This document shows positions 11,484 through 22,724 of a stretch of DNA of 64,000 nt, in pieces (the stretch's first letter is position 1; each line of letters begins with the position of its first letter). Source of the DNA: Oncomelania hupensis (lineage: Eukaryota; Mollusca; Gastropoda; Littorinimorpha; Pomatiopsidae); contig CM072519.1 of NCBI GenBank assembly GCA_036898135.1, forward strand, positions 41,160,311 through 41,224,310, written 5' to 3'. The notes under the pieces are model-generated. The model had not been told where the DNA came from, did not search any database, and saw only the letters and a program-made list of their open reading frames with translations. The translations under genes were made by a program, and so were the position numbers.

Positions 11484-13649
11484 ATGGCTTCCGCTGAGGA
11501 ATATGAGACTCTGTTTAATTCGTTTTTGACTCAAGCCCAGAAGTTAGGTTTTACTGATGAAAAGCTACAGCAGTACATTGAGCAGTGCTTTCAGAGACAT
11601 GATAGGGCCAAAGAAAGAGAACAAGAAAAGGTTAAACAGGAACTGGAACAGGAAAAGGTTAAACAGGAAAGAGAAGAAAAACGATTTCAGTTGGAACAGG
11701 AAAAAGTTAAACAGGAACAGGATGCTAAAAAATTGCAGTTAGAACAGGAAAGAGAGGAAAAACGATTTCAGTTAGAACAGGAAAAGGTTAAACAGGAACT
11801 GGAACTGGAACGGGAAAAGGTTAAACAGGATAGGGAAGCTAAAAGAGAGGAACTGGTAAGAGAGGAAAGGAAATTGAAGATGGATTATCAGATGGAACTT
11901 GATAGGGAAAGCCTTAAGATAAAGGGAAAAGAAATTGAACTTCAGTTGAAGCAAGCTGAATTGCAGAGCGAGACCACTACCCCTAGGACCCCCCGAGGTT
12001 CTAACCCGTCATTTCCAAAGTTGCCCCAACTACCTGTCTTCAAAGAAGATAGGGATGACATTGATTCTTTTTTGTACCGATTTGAAGCGCATGCTAAAGC
12101 TCTTAATTATGATAGCAGTAAATGGGTTGTTTACTTAACTGCATTGCTACAAGGCCCGGCTTTAGCTGTGTATCATTCTTTGTCTGCTACCGGTACAGTT
12201 TCATATGATGATCTTAAGCAAGAACTTCTTAAGAAATTTCAGTGCACTGCAGATGGATTCAGAGAAAAATTCAGATCAGTTAGGCCTGAAGTGGGAGAAA
12301 GTTTTGTCACTTTTTCAAAGCGATTTTCTCACTTGTTGGAAAGATGGATCCAACTATCAGATTGTGAAAAGACTTTTGATGGACTATGGAATCTGATTTT
12401 GTGTGAGCAGTTTATTGCTTCTGTTTCGAGAGATCTCGCCGTGTTTTTGAAAGAAAGAAATTTGACAAAATTCGCGGCTTTGATAGACAGTGCTGAAGCA
12501 TTTCGCATGGCTCACCCGGAGAAGAAACTGGCACGGAAGTCGGATGACTCGATTTTTGCATCCGCGTCGATTTCTCAGAATGTTCCCACTCAGAATCAAT
12601 TTCGTGGGACTGGCCAAAGATGGAATAATTTCCGGGGATCGGGATTTCGTGGCTCTCCGCGTGGAAACTACCAACCCGCAGGTCCTATTCCGAACAGGGG
12701 TTTTGCAAATCAAAACATGAATAATCAACAGGGCGCTCAGAACAATCAGGCTCCTCGTGGACGTGGAAATACTTATTCTAGACCTGGTTCTCGTTTCGCA
12801 GGTAGTCCTCCTCTCAACAGAAGACAGGGTAGACAGGACATAGTTTGCTATTGTTGTGGGGGTTCAGGTCACATAGCTGCATGGTGTCCTTCTGCTTGTG
12901 GCAATGGATACCCAGAGACTCAAGACACTGAAAGTGGTTCGCAGAAATATCAGGACCCTCCAGTTAACACTCAGTCAGCTTTAGTCGCGGAAGTCATTTG
13001 CTCAGTTGGTGATGAAAACTGTGGTCAACCCAAGCTAGCATCAGGTACCGTAAATGGCCTCAAAGCGAGTGTACTCAGAGACACAGGGGCTACCATCTGT
13101 GGCGTTCGCAAAAGACTGGTTTCGGACGGCCAGTACACTGGCAAAGAGTGTAAATGTTTGTCATTCGGTGGAAATATAGAGGAATTTCCGTTGGCCAAAG
13201 TGCCTGTTGACACTCCATTTTTCTCTGGCACGGTGTTGTGTTGTGTCATTGATCAACCAGTGGCCGATTTGATAGTAGGGAATTTACCAGGTGTGTCCGA
13301 CCCTTTTTCGGGTGCTTCCACACTTATTCAAGATCAAGGTCATGCTTGTAGTGTCACTACTCATGTTAAAGACAAGAGAGGTCAAATTCCACCGGTTTCT
13401 TTAGACAAGATGCCGACTCATTCAGACTCATTCAAACGGGTTACAGTTGATTTAGTAGAACCGATTTTTCCGCCGCCTGAGGAAGGTCACAGATGCATAC
13501 TCAGCATCATTGATATGGTAACACGTTACCCTGACACTATTCAGCTTAAACTCGTCAAAAACAAGATCCTAGAATCTTGCAAACTTGCTCAAGAATACTT
13601 CAAAACAGTTGTAGCCAAAACCAGACACTATCATCAGTGTATCCCATAA
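11484..13649 (+). CDS. Gag-protease-truncated integrase polyprotein, copy 3
   Basis: 721 residues, with one visible amino-acid difference from copies 1 and 2: Arg to His in the stretch SVTTHVKD (CGT to CAT near 13363), in the linker between the protease and the integrase stub. All motifs are intact. Three intact frames indicate a very young array or recent homogenisation. Confidence 0.85.
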   Translation: MASAEEYETLFNSFLTQAQKLGFTDEKLQQYIEQCFQRHDRAKEREQEKVKQELEQEKVKQEREEKRFQLEQEKVKQEQDAKKLQLEQEREEKRFQLEQEKVKQELELEREKVKQDREAKREELVREERKLKMDYQMELDRESLKIKGKEIELQLKQAELQSETTTPRTPRGSNPSFPKLPQLPVFKEDRDDIDSFLYRFEAHAKALNYDSSKWVVYLTALLQGPALAVYHSLSATGTVSYDDLKQELLKKFQCTADGFREKFRSVRPEVGESFVTFSKRFSHLLERWIQLSDCEKTFDGLWNLILCEQFIASVSRDLAVFLKERNLTKFAALIDSAEAFRMAHPEKKLARKSDDSIFASASISQNVPTQNQFRGTGQRWNNFRGSGFRGSPRGNYQPAGPIPNRGFANQNMNNQQGAQNNQAPRGRGNTYSRPGSRFAGSPPLNRRQGRQDIVCYCCGGSGHIAAWCPSACGNGYPETQDTESGSQKYQDPPVNTQSALVAEVICSVGDENCGQPKLASGTVNGLKASVLRDTGATICGVRKRLVSDGQYTGKECKCLSFGGNIEEFPLAKVPVDTPFFSGTVLCCVIDQPVADLIVGNLPGVSDPFSGASTLIQDQGHACSVTTHVKDKRGQIPPVSLDKMPTHSDSFKRVTVDLVEPIFPPPEEGHRCILSIIDMVTRYPDTIQLKLVKNKILESCKLAQEYFKTVVAKTRHYHQCIP

Positions 13650-13989
13650 AATCTGTGGAAAATGAACATGTTTGTGTATGTAATTCTGCTGTGGTATATT
13701 TAATACTGGAAACCTATTGGTATACTTTAAATGATCTGTTATGTACCATTTTGATTTTTTGTTTCATTGTATCACGGTAACATGCTTGGACTTGAACTAC
13801 ATATCTTGTATGTCTATTACGCTTTGGGTGATTGCTTAATACAATATGTTTATGTTTAAGATAAGTGCTAATGACCAGTTATCTCTTTTCACTTGTTTGT
13901 ACAGTTTAGATGGACATAATTGTAGTAATTTTCTCTTTCTGATAAAATTCAGAAAACTCGGGCGTTTTCTTTTTGCAGGAAGGGGGTAT

Positions 13990-14867
13990 TGTCACGGACC
14001 GGTTTTATACTATTTCGGTCCGATGACTTTTTGGTGTATTGTAGTCTATTCCTGTGTGAAGACATAAATGATAGTATTTTTTTTATTGTTAACTGAATGC
14101 TGATTGGCTGAGCTAGTCATGTGACGACTGGCCAATCACATTCAAACTGGTGGGCAGTCTCTTCTGGTGTGTACCACTGTGTGGTTGTGTTTGTACTTCT
14201 GGCAGCTGCGTCTGCAGGTATATATTTATTGGTTTATCATTGAAATATTGTATTATGAAACGTAAGAATATTTAACCATGACTATATTCTACTTGTGGTG
14301 GAATAAAAGTAAGAATAGATAATTTTTGATATTAGTATGAAGGATGGATTAGGGAGGTGGTGGATCGTTGTATATTATTTTGAATAACGAATTGAAATCG
14401 GATTTTTATTTGATTTGAGGTTGAAACCTCAACTCGCAATGCATAGCATTATATTTATTTGTGTGAATGAAAGTAATTAGCGGCAAGATGTAATAATTAG
14501 TGTAATAATTAGAGTTACAATTTTTGCGTATGTGTGAACTGTGTTTTACACATATGAGATTTGAATTATATGTTGCTGGTCTGGTCCTGTCACAGAGAGA
14601 GAGAAAGATATATGTGGTAATACAGAGAAGTCTATGTATCAAGATATTTAGTGGGGAAAACTTGTGTGTTTTCAGAAGTCTCCGGCTGAGGGGCCTCGAG
14701 GCGAAAGAGAAGGAGAAGAAAGAAGAAGAAAGCAGAGAAGGAGAAGAAAGAAGAAGAAGAAGAAGAAGAAGAAGAAGAAGAAGAAGAAGAAGAAGAAGAA
14801 GAAGAAGAAGAAGAAGAAGAAGAAGAAAAGAAGGAGAAGAAGACGAAGACGAGAAGAGGAAGAAGAA

Positions 14868-14899
<32 letters not shown>

Positions 14900-15816
14900 G
14901 AAGGAGAAGAAGAAGAAGAAGAAGACGAAGACGAGAAGAAGAAGAAGAAGTCGTGAAGAAGAAGGGGTGGAAGTATCGAAAAGGGGCCAGAGAAGAAGCC
15001 AAAGAAGAAGACGAAGAAGAAGACGAGAGAAGCAACCACTGCTGCATCAGCAACCACTGCTACATCAGCAGCAGCAGCAACCACTGCTACATCATCTGCA
15101 ACAGCAACCACTGCTACATCAGCAGCAGCAGCAACCACTGCTACATCATCAGCAGCAGCAACCACTGCTACATCATCAGCAGCAGCAACCACTGCTACAT
15201 CAGCAGCAGTAGCAACCATTGCTACCTCAGCAGCAGCAGCAACAGCGGCCACAACAGCAGCAGCGACAGCGACGATAGAGAGGGGAGAGAACCCAGGATA
15301 GATAGATAGAAAGGCCAAGGATAAGGAGAAGGAAGATAGTGTATAGACATAGACAGAGGATTAAAAGGAAACAAAAGACAGACAGCGAATTCTGTCCTCC
15401 ATGAGACTCTTGGTAACTCTCTCTGTCGACGGTGACCAGATCGATATTGGTTTATTGTGACTGGTGACATTTGGATTTTCTGACTGAGAATTATTTGTGG
15501 GTTTGTGAGATCAGTGTACAATCTCCCGGATTATCTCCTTGGAACTTTATGTGTGTGATTTGTGAATGGTATATTTAATTCACGGATTGTTTCTACAAAG
15601 TACGTGAGTACAAAAACTATATACATATTTTTCCATATTATTGATTGAGTTGTTTATACTTATGTGAACTTTGTTGATTATTGTTTATTTTCTAGTAATA
15701 GAAAGGGGGAGTGACAACAAAAGAATTCTTGAGAGTTAGGGAGTGTGAGACGGGAGAACACGCAGAATATTCACGCACGCATACACGCAATTCTTGATAT
15801 AACCCCTTTCGTTACA
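13990..15816 (+). repeat. LTR 3, terminal LTR of the array (1827 bp)
   Basis: It has the longest GAA tract of the three. Homology stops exactly at GTTACA (15811-15816), after which the sequence is unique (ACGTGCGTG). That base defines the right boundary of the whole insertion. A 4-6 base target duplication starting ACGT would be expected at the left end outside the window. Confidence 0.88.
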
Positions 15817-15917
15817 ACGTGCGTGTTTCGTGTGAAATTTGAAATTAGTTGTGAGAAAAAAAAAAAAAGAAAAAAAAAGGTTGACATATTGGCCCACAGC
15901 TAGAACACTTTACTTTC

Positions 15918-17190
15918 TCAGGCGTTCAGCATATTGCGAGGTTGAAGAGCCATGATGGTGCGGTATCTTCCTGCAAACCGTTCTACGACATCGTCAATGT
16001 CCGCTGTGATGTGTCGGTGAGCCCTCATTAGATCGAGCCCGTTGAGCCTGGTCTCACCCATCGTTGATCTCAGATAGGATTTCAGCGTCCTGATGCCGCT
16101 GATAGTTCTTTCATATTCAGCTGTTGTGATCGGAAGAGTGCACAAAAGGGTCAGTAGCACGTGAATGTTCGTGAAAAAATCCACATTGCATGCTCTGAGA
16201 GTCTTGGCCACAGTATCAGGAACGGCCCCTGCATCAGCGCTCTCCCAATTGTGCATCCATCGGATGTACTCGGTGTCCAGCTCATGAAAACTTGGCAGAT
16301 CTGCTTGCCATAGACTGGCAAGTAGCTCGATACCCTCGGGTACCTTCCGAAAACCTGCCACTGGCCCGTTCCTGCCTTGCACGATGCATGAGGGTACAAG
16401 ACCAAGCCCGTCAACAGCAATTTCAGAGCCGGTGGGGAAGCGAGAGTCCAGCTTGGCGATGAGGTGATCCAAAAACGGGATACCTATGGACCTGCGGAAG
16501 TAATTTTCAATTGTCTCTGCTGGCGGGTTACTCCGACAAGTCTGTCGTTCTGCACCCCTTGGTCTGCGCAGCTCAGAGTCGGCTGTTGCTGCCATCCGAC
16601 TTGCTTCCTGAAACCAGCTGCTGAAGGTTGCAATGACGTCATCCCTGAATCCCTCAACTGTTGTCTTCATTGCGCTTATTTCTCCGTACGCAGCCACAAC
16701 ATCCTTTGCTTTTTGCTGAAGTTTCAAAGTCAGTGGATGGAGAACTTGCAGGCATTTTCTGGTGACGACAAAAGCAACCAGAAAGTCACCCGACTGGAAA
16801 GCGTGCAAAAACCCTCCAGCTTTGGTGAGCGTTTCACTGTCCCAATCTGTGTTCTCCTGCACCATCTGGTCAAGGCAGTCATAGACCACAGGGAAGAGTT
16901 CGACGAAAGTTTCAAAGGCAGAGTGCCTCTCGACCCACCGTGTTTAACACAGGTCGACCACTTTTCTCCTCTTGCTTTCTGCTTGGGCTGACTCCACCAC
17001 ATGTTCAAACTTTCTCTGTCATTTTGGAGAAAGAGAGAAGAACAGGTACACTTCTTTCAGGACTCCAAACATGTTCTTCACTTCTAGAATTCTGCAGGCA
17101 TGAACAACACAAAGGTTCAAGCAATGAGATGCGCAGTGGAAGTACAGAGCCTGCTTGTTAAGTTCTTGAAAGCGTGCCCGAGGGCCAATG
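15918..17190 (-). pseudogene. hAT-superfamily transposase, decayed C-terminal two thirds
   Basis: On the minus strand, from about 17190 down, a hAT transposase is readable: HCASHCLNL, then KRRKVVDLC, then TRWVERHSAFETF, then an open stretch of 323 codons ending at 15918 with the hAT C-terminal dimerisation region (LLCTLPITTAEYER, LKSYLRSTMGETRLNGL). Two in-frame nonsense codons break the N-terminal part: TGA just after a conserved SPK, and TAA replacing the residue before TRW. The DNA-binding N terminus is missing. The gene is related to the fragment at 21044-21712 but diverged from it. The LTR array begins about 100 bases past its C terminus, so the array probably landed in or beside this element. 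Confidence 0.8.
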
Positions 17191-17225
17191 AGGAACCTGA
17201 ACAGGTGGATGGACTAGTGGGGAAG

Positions 17226-17459
17226 GGGGGCACGCTTTTCTTCTTTCCACCTTTTAAAATTTTTGTATTATTATTATTTGTGTGTGTGTGTGTGTGTGTG
17301 TGTGGGTGTGGGTGTGGGTGGGTGTGTGTTTTCCCCTTTTTTTTCTTCTCATTTTTTCTTTTCTTTTCTTTTTTTTTCTTCCCCCTTTTTTTTTCTTCCC
17401 TTTTTTTTGTGGGTCGCCCAAGGGGGGGAGGGGCACGTGCCCACTGTGCCCCCCCCCCC
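17226..17459. repeat. TG microsatellite, pyrimidine tract and G/C homopolymers
   Basis: A (TG)n run at 17279-17325 is followed by a T/C-only stretch to about 17408 and then runs of G and C around GGGGCACGTGCCC. This low-complexity DNA precedes the hAT terminal repeat. Long open frames here are composition artefacts. Confidence 0.8.
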
Positions 17460-17473
17460 CTCGTCCGCCCCTG
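17460..17473 (+). repeat. hAT-type terminal inverted repeat (right end)
   Basis: CTCGTCCGCCCCTG reads CAGGGGCGGACGAG in reverse complement, the CAGGGG start typical of hAT termini. It is a good candidate for the end of the element carrying the decayed transposase at 15918-17190. Its partner is not in the window and should lie left of the LTR array if the array inserted into this element. Confidence 0.5.
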
Positions 17474-17708
17474 GAGTGGATAGCATTTTCGTTTTTAAAG
17501 GCTTTTATTAATTTATTTATTTGTATTCTTCTTTTACTTGATTAAAGAAGTTCGACTAGCAATAGCACTCGAGTTTATCTTAACCTGTTAAATAATATAT
17601 CAGTTTAAATACCATGGTTAATCACTAATTTAAATAATATGTCGTATTAATGAACCATGGTTAATATCAAGGTTACTCGAACTTTCCAGATAGCCTACAG
17701 AGAGTATA
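17474..17708. other. No feature recognised
   Basis: AT-rich sequence with several TTAAATAATAT-like words and two ACCATGGTTAAT repeats near 17611 and 17652. No gene or element boundary was seen. Confidence 0.5.
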
Positions 17709-18705
17709 CAGGGCTGTGCCAGAACGTTTTAAGGGGGGGGAGCGGGGGTTACAATTGGAGGTCCAGGGGGCTATGCCCCCTGACACTGTCAAGGGGCAGG
17801 ATCATTTAGTACGTTTGGCAATGCTGAAATCAAATTTCCTGGCATCAAAAAATTGTGCGTAAATAAAAAAAACAACTGCCTGGTTGAAAAATAGTGGGCC
17901 TGATGGCGAGTGTGAGTGACAGAAACAACAAACCAACACCAGGCACAACATGCATGCTGATCAGCTATCTTACACACACGTCCAAACACACACACACAGT
18001 TGTCAAAACCAAACACATACACTAAGTTGACAAAATTTAAAAACAGAAAACTAGATCAATTGAGCTAATTCATAATTTGTTATTGACCATTCGAAATAAA
18101 ATACAAATTATCATCATTTATATATATGCCTTTATTAGAAGCCCGAAATTGACATAGATAATGTCAAGCCAGAACGAACATTCAAAACAAGTTACTGACC
18201 TCAATCACACTGGATGAGGTTCTTTGGCAGGAGAGCCCTTGGAGGAATAATATAGAGCCATCTGCGTTTTGTACCGCCTTGCAAAGCAGTTCACTGCTTC
18301 TTCAATGCCAGTTTAAGAGAAAGGAGGGGTCATACTACCGGCCAGATTCTAAGATAAGAAAGCTTAGCGCTAAAATAATAGCATAACAAAGCTTTAAGTC
18401 GCTCGTCTCCATAGAAACAGGATAGCGTTCCACCATGACTAAATTCCAGATTTTGTTGACTGTGTTTGCCTTAAATTAAAGCATAGATACTCTAGAGTAT
18501 CTATGATTAAAGCTAGTAGAAGTGAGAGATTCTTTGGAAAATACGCTGAGGAGAATATGCACACCAACAATAAAATAATATATAAATTTTAATTATAATT
18601 TTAATTATAGTTTAATATTGTGCATTATTATTATTTTTATAATTACTCTTATGATTACGATTATTATTAATAATATGATGATTATTTTGTATTATTACTC
18701 TTATT

Positions 18706-18708
18706 ATT

Positions 18709-18806
<98 letters not shown>

Positions 18807-18807
18807 G
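18706..18807. repeat. (GAT)n then (TTA)n microsatellite
   Basis: About 20 GAT units are followed by about 13 TTA units. The aspartate- and tyrosine-run frame across it is not a gene. Confidence 0.9.
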
Positions 18808-18825
18808 ATCTAGGATGGATCTAAG

Positions 18826-19122
18826 GCATGGAAGAATGGGTGAGTGCTAGTAGTTGTGTATACATGTATTGTGGAATAATTATCTGTGTGTTAAATGTGT
18901 ACGCCTGGGTATGTGACTGGATATCTGTTTATACATGTGTGTTAGTGTTTATAGATTTGTATTTTGGTATAGAAGTTGTTTTTAATAGTATATCAAATGT
19001 ATTAATATTGTATATCCATGTTTTTAATAATTTTGATGTTGTTATCTTCTTCCTTCTTGCACTGCTAAACAAATATCCATGCCATGTGTTTGGACAATAA
19101 AGAATCTTGAATGTGTGTTTTA
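18826..19122 (+). repeat. Possible LINE 3' tail
   Basis: The stretch ends GACAATAAAGAATCTTGAATG, very like the 3' end of the L2-type relic at 41748-41775 (AATAAAGTATTCTTGAATC). That suggests a short 5'-truncated LINE copy. No protein similarity was recognised in the 90-codon frame. Confidence 0.3.
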
Positions 19123-20461
19123 CAGTACTCCTCTTTTAATGTCACTACCGTTTAAGGTCACAACGCGGATAAGATCAATCAGGTTGTTGGTCCCGGCCAA
19201 ACACCTTCTTTGTACCATTTAGAATTCCTCGCTTAGCGTCACCTCGCATAAGGGAAAACCTCGAATAACGTCAACCCCGTTTTGGTTCCCAAATGGAGGA
19301 GACTACTGCTTAAGAGAAATTGATGTCACAGATGACGTCATTTATGAGGTCACTTCCTGTTTTGAGATGGAATTCCATCCCAGAACACCTGTCACGTCCA
19401 GCCAGCATCCGCGTTATACGACACTCTGCAATATACAGAGGTGCCAACCAGTACGGATTGACCGTATTTAATTCCGGTGAAGTGAATTAAATACGGAAAT
19501 ACGGTAGCTTTTATAAAAATACGGAGGAAAAGTTGCCGATCGTTTATCTTTGCCAGCGGTGCTTCTGTACCGGTTTCTGGTCTCATAATAGTACTCCTGC
19601 ACTCACTGAACGTCGCTGTGTTCAACAAGCTGATTTTCATGGTGATTTTAGAGTAAAACAAGTGTACGTGGTGTTCAACAAGCTGATTTTTATCGTGATT
19701 TTAGAGGATTGAAAATAGCCTTCTGATTCAGAGGGAAGCCTGTCGTTACTTTATAGTGTCATAGGCTAGGTTTTGCGAGAAAAAAAAATACTGACAAGTG
19801 TTAAAAAATACTGACAAACGGGTCCGGAAATACTGACAAGAAGGTTAGGGGGTTGGCACCTCTGAATATACACGAGAACCACTTTGACAGAGTGCGACCC
19901 ATGGGCGGTGTAGACAGGTGTAACTGTGATCTGCCGTGTCCCCTCCTAGCGGGACGTATTGCCACAGTGGACCTTACCCTGAATTGACTTCATTCACTAG
20001 CGATAAAGCATGTGCCATGGCGTAGACAAAGTGAACAATTCGTTAAACTTGTATAAGGTTTTCTGCAAATACACCCAGTAACTGTCTTGGTGCATACTTT
20101 TTATTTTTTATTCTCATTTGCGTGCGTGCGCGTCAATGTGTTTGTGTGCGTGTGTGAGAGTGTGTGTATGTGTATACATGCTTGCATCCGTTCGTTTGAG
20201 TGTTTGAGTGTGTGTTTATGCATCATACACACGCACAAAAAATACATATACAGTAATGCATACATGCATACGCGCGCACCAACGTGCACACATGTACACA
20301 CACACGCACACACACACATAACTGTCACACGACACAAAAATTTAGCACCTCGTATAAGATCAAGTTTTTTACTGGTAGTTGATCTTATCAGAGGACTGTT
20401 CTCGGATAAGATCAATCAAAAATTTGGTCCCGTGGGGGGTCACCTTAAGAGAGGAGTTACT
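19123..20461. mobile_element. TA-flanked inverted-repeat element
   Basis: The left end TA-CAGTACTCCTCTTTTAATG (19121 on) and the right end, which reads AGTAACTCCTCTCTTAAGG in reverse, match imperfectly. Both are followed inside by GGATAAGATCAATCA-like words (19170 and 20405). TA at both edges fits a mariner/pogo-like insertion. No transposase remains. It hosts the 429-bp element at 19436-19864 and CA-rich repeats at about 20220-20330. Confidence 0.45.
19436..19864. mobile_element. MITE with 14-bp perfect TIRs
   Basis: CAGAGGTGCCAACC (19436-19449) and GGTTGGCACCTCTG (19851-19864) are perfect inverted repeats, flanked by AATATA on both sides (19430-19435 and 19865-19870). The interior holds a duplicated segment (TTCAACAAGCTGATTTT, spaced about 50 bases) and no coding capacity. 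A hAT-like non-autonomous element with a short target duplication is likely. Confidence 0.7.
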
Positions 20462-20622
20462 TAATCCGAAAGAAAGTGTGTGTTTGTGAGAAAGAGAGAA
20501 TTTGAAATGAAATAAATATTATAGTTGTGAAAAACCAGAAATAGGGGCGCAGTTAGTGTCCCATGTGACAGTCTGTAAACAGCACATTGACATTACGTGT
20601 ATTATAACGGAGACTTATTATA

Positions 20623-22185
20623 CACAGGCGGCGGAAGCAGGGGGGGAGAGGGGGCCATGCCCCCCCCCCCCCTAGAAAAATGTTGGAGGGGGCAGCCTTA
20701 TATATTGCCCCCTCCAATAATGAGCAGTGTTTTTTTGTTTTGTTTTTTTTTGGCCAGGGCATTAAAGGATTTTTTTCTTCAAATGGAATCAAGCAATACA
20801 AGTGTTTATCATCATAATCATCATCATCACCCTCTGATCAGTAAGAGAAGTTCGTCCCTTCGTCATCATTTCCTGTCGACGCGTCATAATCGTTAGCCTT
20901 AACGTAGATCAAAGTGACCGACAGTTTTCGACATCGTGCACATCACAGTCGCGTTTTGAAAACTTTAATTTGCTGTCAGTTTTTACAGTCTACCGTTTTC
21001 AATATCAGCAATTTTCTCGACTACAAGTGAAGAAGTCAGCAAAATGGCAAATGCTTTGACAACTGGTGTTATTGTTCCTCGTCAAGCATCCCGACAGACT
21101 CTCCGTGACAACCAACCTGCGGCCACTCCAGAAGAATATTTCAAGATTAGCATTGCCATTCCTTTCTTGGAACACCTGTCAACCGAATTGAACTCGAGGT
21201 TCAAAAATGCTGGTCTAGCAGTTGAAGGTCTATGTCTGGTGCCAAGCACTTTAATAGTCAACCAGGATGGTTTCATGCAGGTTCCAGAAGGGGTGATGCT
21301 GGCAATGTTGTGGGAGTCTGACCTACTAGACAACGCTACCCTTGATGCAGAATACCAACGGTGGGTTTGCAAATGGCGAAGTACTGCTGAGAATGCGACA
21401 GCTATCATCCCATCCACGGCATCAGAAGCACTGAAACATTGTGACAGGGATTTTTTTTATCCCAACCTGTTCATCATGCTTTAGAACCTTTGCACCCTAC
21501 CTGTCACTACTGCCGAGTGTGAGCGTTCAAACAGTCAGTTGCGCAACCTGAAAAACTACCTGCGCTCTACAATGGGGCAACAGAGACTAAATGGACTTGC
21601 TTTACTAAAAGTGCACAGGGATGTTGATATTGACTTCAACAGTGAACTGTTTTGCCAGAGATACAATTCACAAATGGTACTAATGCCGAGGAACCTAGTG
21701 CAGCAAGACTGAATTAAGTGAAAGCAGGACGGTAATGTTCATAAACTACAAGGTAAAGCATTATACCGTTAACGATCAACAAAAAGTAGTGAATAATAAT
21801 AATAGTATACAAAACATCTCTGCTGATAAATAAATGTGTGTGTGGTTTTTTTTTAAGGGAGGGGCAGAGGATAATTTTTGTACCCCAGAGTTTGTCAGTT
21901 CAATTGTTCAAAGAGCTCAAAGTCCCAGACCATCACAGATTGCTTTTTCAAGGTTCAGATTGCACCAGATTGCACCATTTTGCATCCTTGAAAAAAAAAA
22001 TTTCCGGGGGGGGGGGGGGGGCATGCCCCCGGACCCCTCTAGAAGGCTCGGCGCTTCGCGCCTTCGCTGAATCTGTAACCCCCACCCCCACCCTCGACTT
22101 TTCCCAGGTCTGGCCCTGATGTCAGTGAATAGTGTGTGCCCCCCCCCCCCCCCCCCCCAATCCTGAGCAGCTTCCGCCGCCTGTG
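20623..22185 (+). mobile_element. Defective hAT element with 15-bp TIRs
   Basis: CACAGGCGGCGGAAG at 20623-20637 and its exact inverse at 22171-22185 bound 1563 bases containing a hAT transposase C-terminal exon. Runs of G and C sit just inside both ends. The flanks share TTATA (20618-20622 and 22187-22191, offset by one base), so the exact duplication is unclear. A second terminus-like sequence (GGTCTGGCCCTG near 22108-22119, with G/C runs and GGCATGCCCCC) suggests another element fused or nested at the right end. Confidence 0.6.
21044..21712 (+). pseudogene. hAT transposase C-terminal fragment with one nonsense codon
   Basis: The frame runs from ATG 21044 to TGA 21710-21712 with a single in-frame TAG at 21482-21484, inside the conserved stretch between FIML and NLCTLPVTTAECERS. 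It matches the other hAT copy around YFKISIAIPFLEHL and at the dimerisation region (NYLRSTMGQQRLNGL). Catalytic upstream parts are missing. The ATG at 21044 may be an internal methionine of an exon. Non-functional as it stands. Confidence 0.75.
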
Positions 22186-22724
22186 CTTATAGGGGGCAGA
22201 CCAAATCCTCGGATTTCCTGATAATTAAAATAATGTATTGTACTACATTTAAAAAAAAAAAAAAAGGCGGAAGGGGGGTCCGGAACCCCCGTAACCCCAG
22301 CACAGCCCTGGTATAAAAGATCTTATTTGTAGGATCTTTGGAATGTCGTCCCCTATACGCTTATGTGTCCGGGGACGTTAATCTATAAAACTAAACTAAC
22401 TATCTTTGGAAGAGGGGCCGGGTAGCTCAGTTGGTAATGTCTAAGCTTAACTGCGCGAGACAAACCCGAACCTTGTCTCGGCGAGACACCCGAGACAGTC
22501 TCGGCGAGACACCCGAACCATCCTTGCCCTTAACTAGGCTCGGCGAGCAATCCGAGACAGGATCGGCGAGAACATCGAGACGTGTCTCGCCGTGTCGCGG
22601 GCCGGTGTGACATCCTCACAGTTCCTAGTATCTTAGCTGGGCTGGGAGCGAATGGGAGCATTCTGATTGGTCGACGCGTTACAAAATTCGACGCATGCGC
22701 ACAGTGCTATCATAGTCTTCGTAA

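Larger units (their letters stand above)
1..15816 (+). mobile_element. Tandem array of an RT-less LTR retrotransposon (three units, shared LTRs)
   Basis: Base 1 recurs at 5501 and 10982, and the copies differ by only scattered substitutions and simple-repeat lengths. Each unit is an internal region of about 3.68 kb followed by an LTR of about 1.8 kb. LTRs lie at 3010-4830, 8509-10311 and 13990-15816. They begin TGTCACGG after a purine tract and end GTTACA, followed by a primer-binding-site-like TGGTGACCC in copies 1 and 2 and by unrelated DNA after copy 3. Only one LTR lies between neighbouring internal regions, so these are not independent insertions. Copies 2 and 3 share variants that copy 1 lacks. 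The window opens about 670 bases inside an internal region, so the true left end is outside. An assembly artefact cannot be excluded from sequence alone. Confidence 0.9.
17709..22310. mobile_element. TIR-flanked composite DNA transposon with nested insertions
   Basis: CAGGGCTGTGCC at 17709 and its near-inverse GCACAGCCCTG ending at 22310 are flanked on both sides by GTATA (17704-17708 and 22311-22315), a 5-bp target duplication. Subterminal G-rich blocks with TCC and GGGG on both ends support one element. A 5-bp duplication with a CAGGG terminus fits a hAT-like group, but no transposase was assigned to this outer element. At least three further insertions lie within it (19123-20461, 19436-19864, 20623-22185). 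Confidence 0.5.

Noticed and set aside
22411..22437. A tRNA gene start (perfect A box)
   Set aside because: No tRNA fold follows; the rest of the unit is 4.5 kb away and matches a SINE, not a tRNA.
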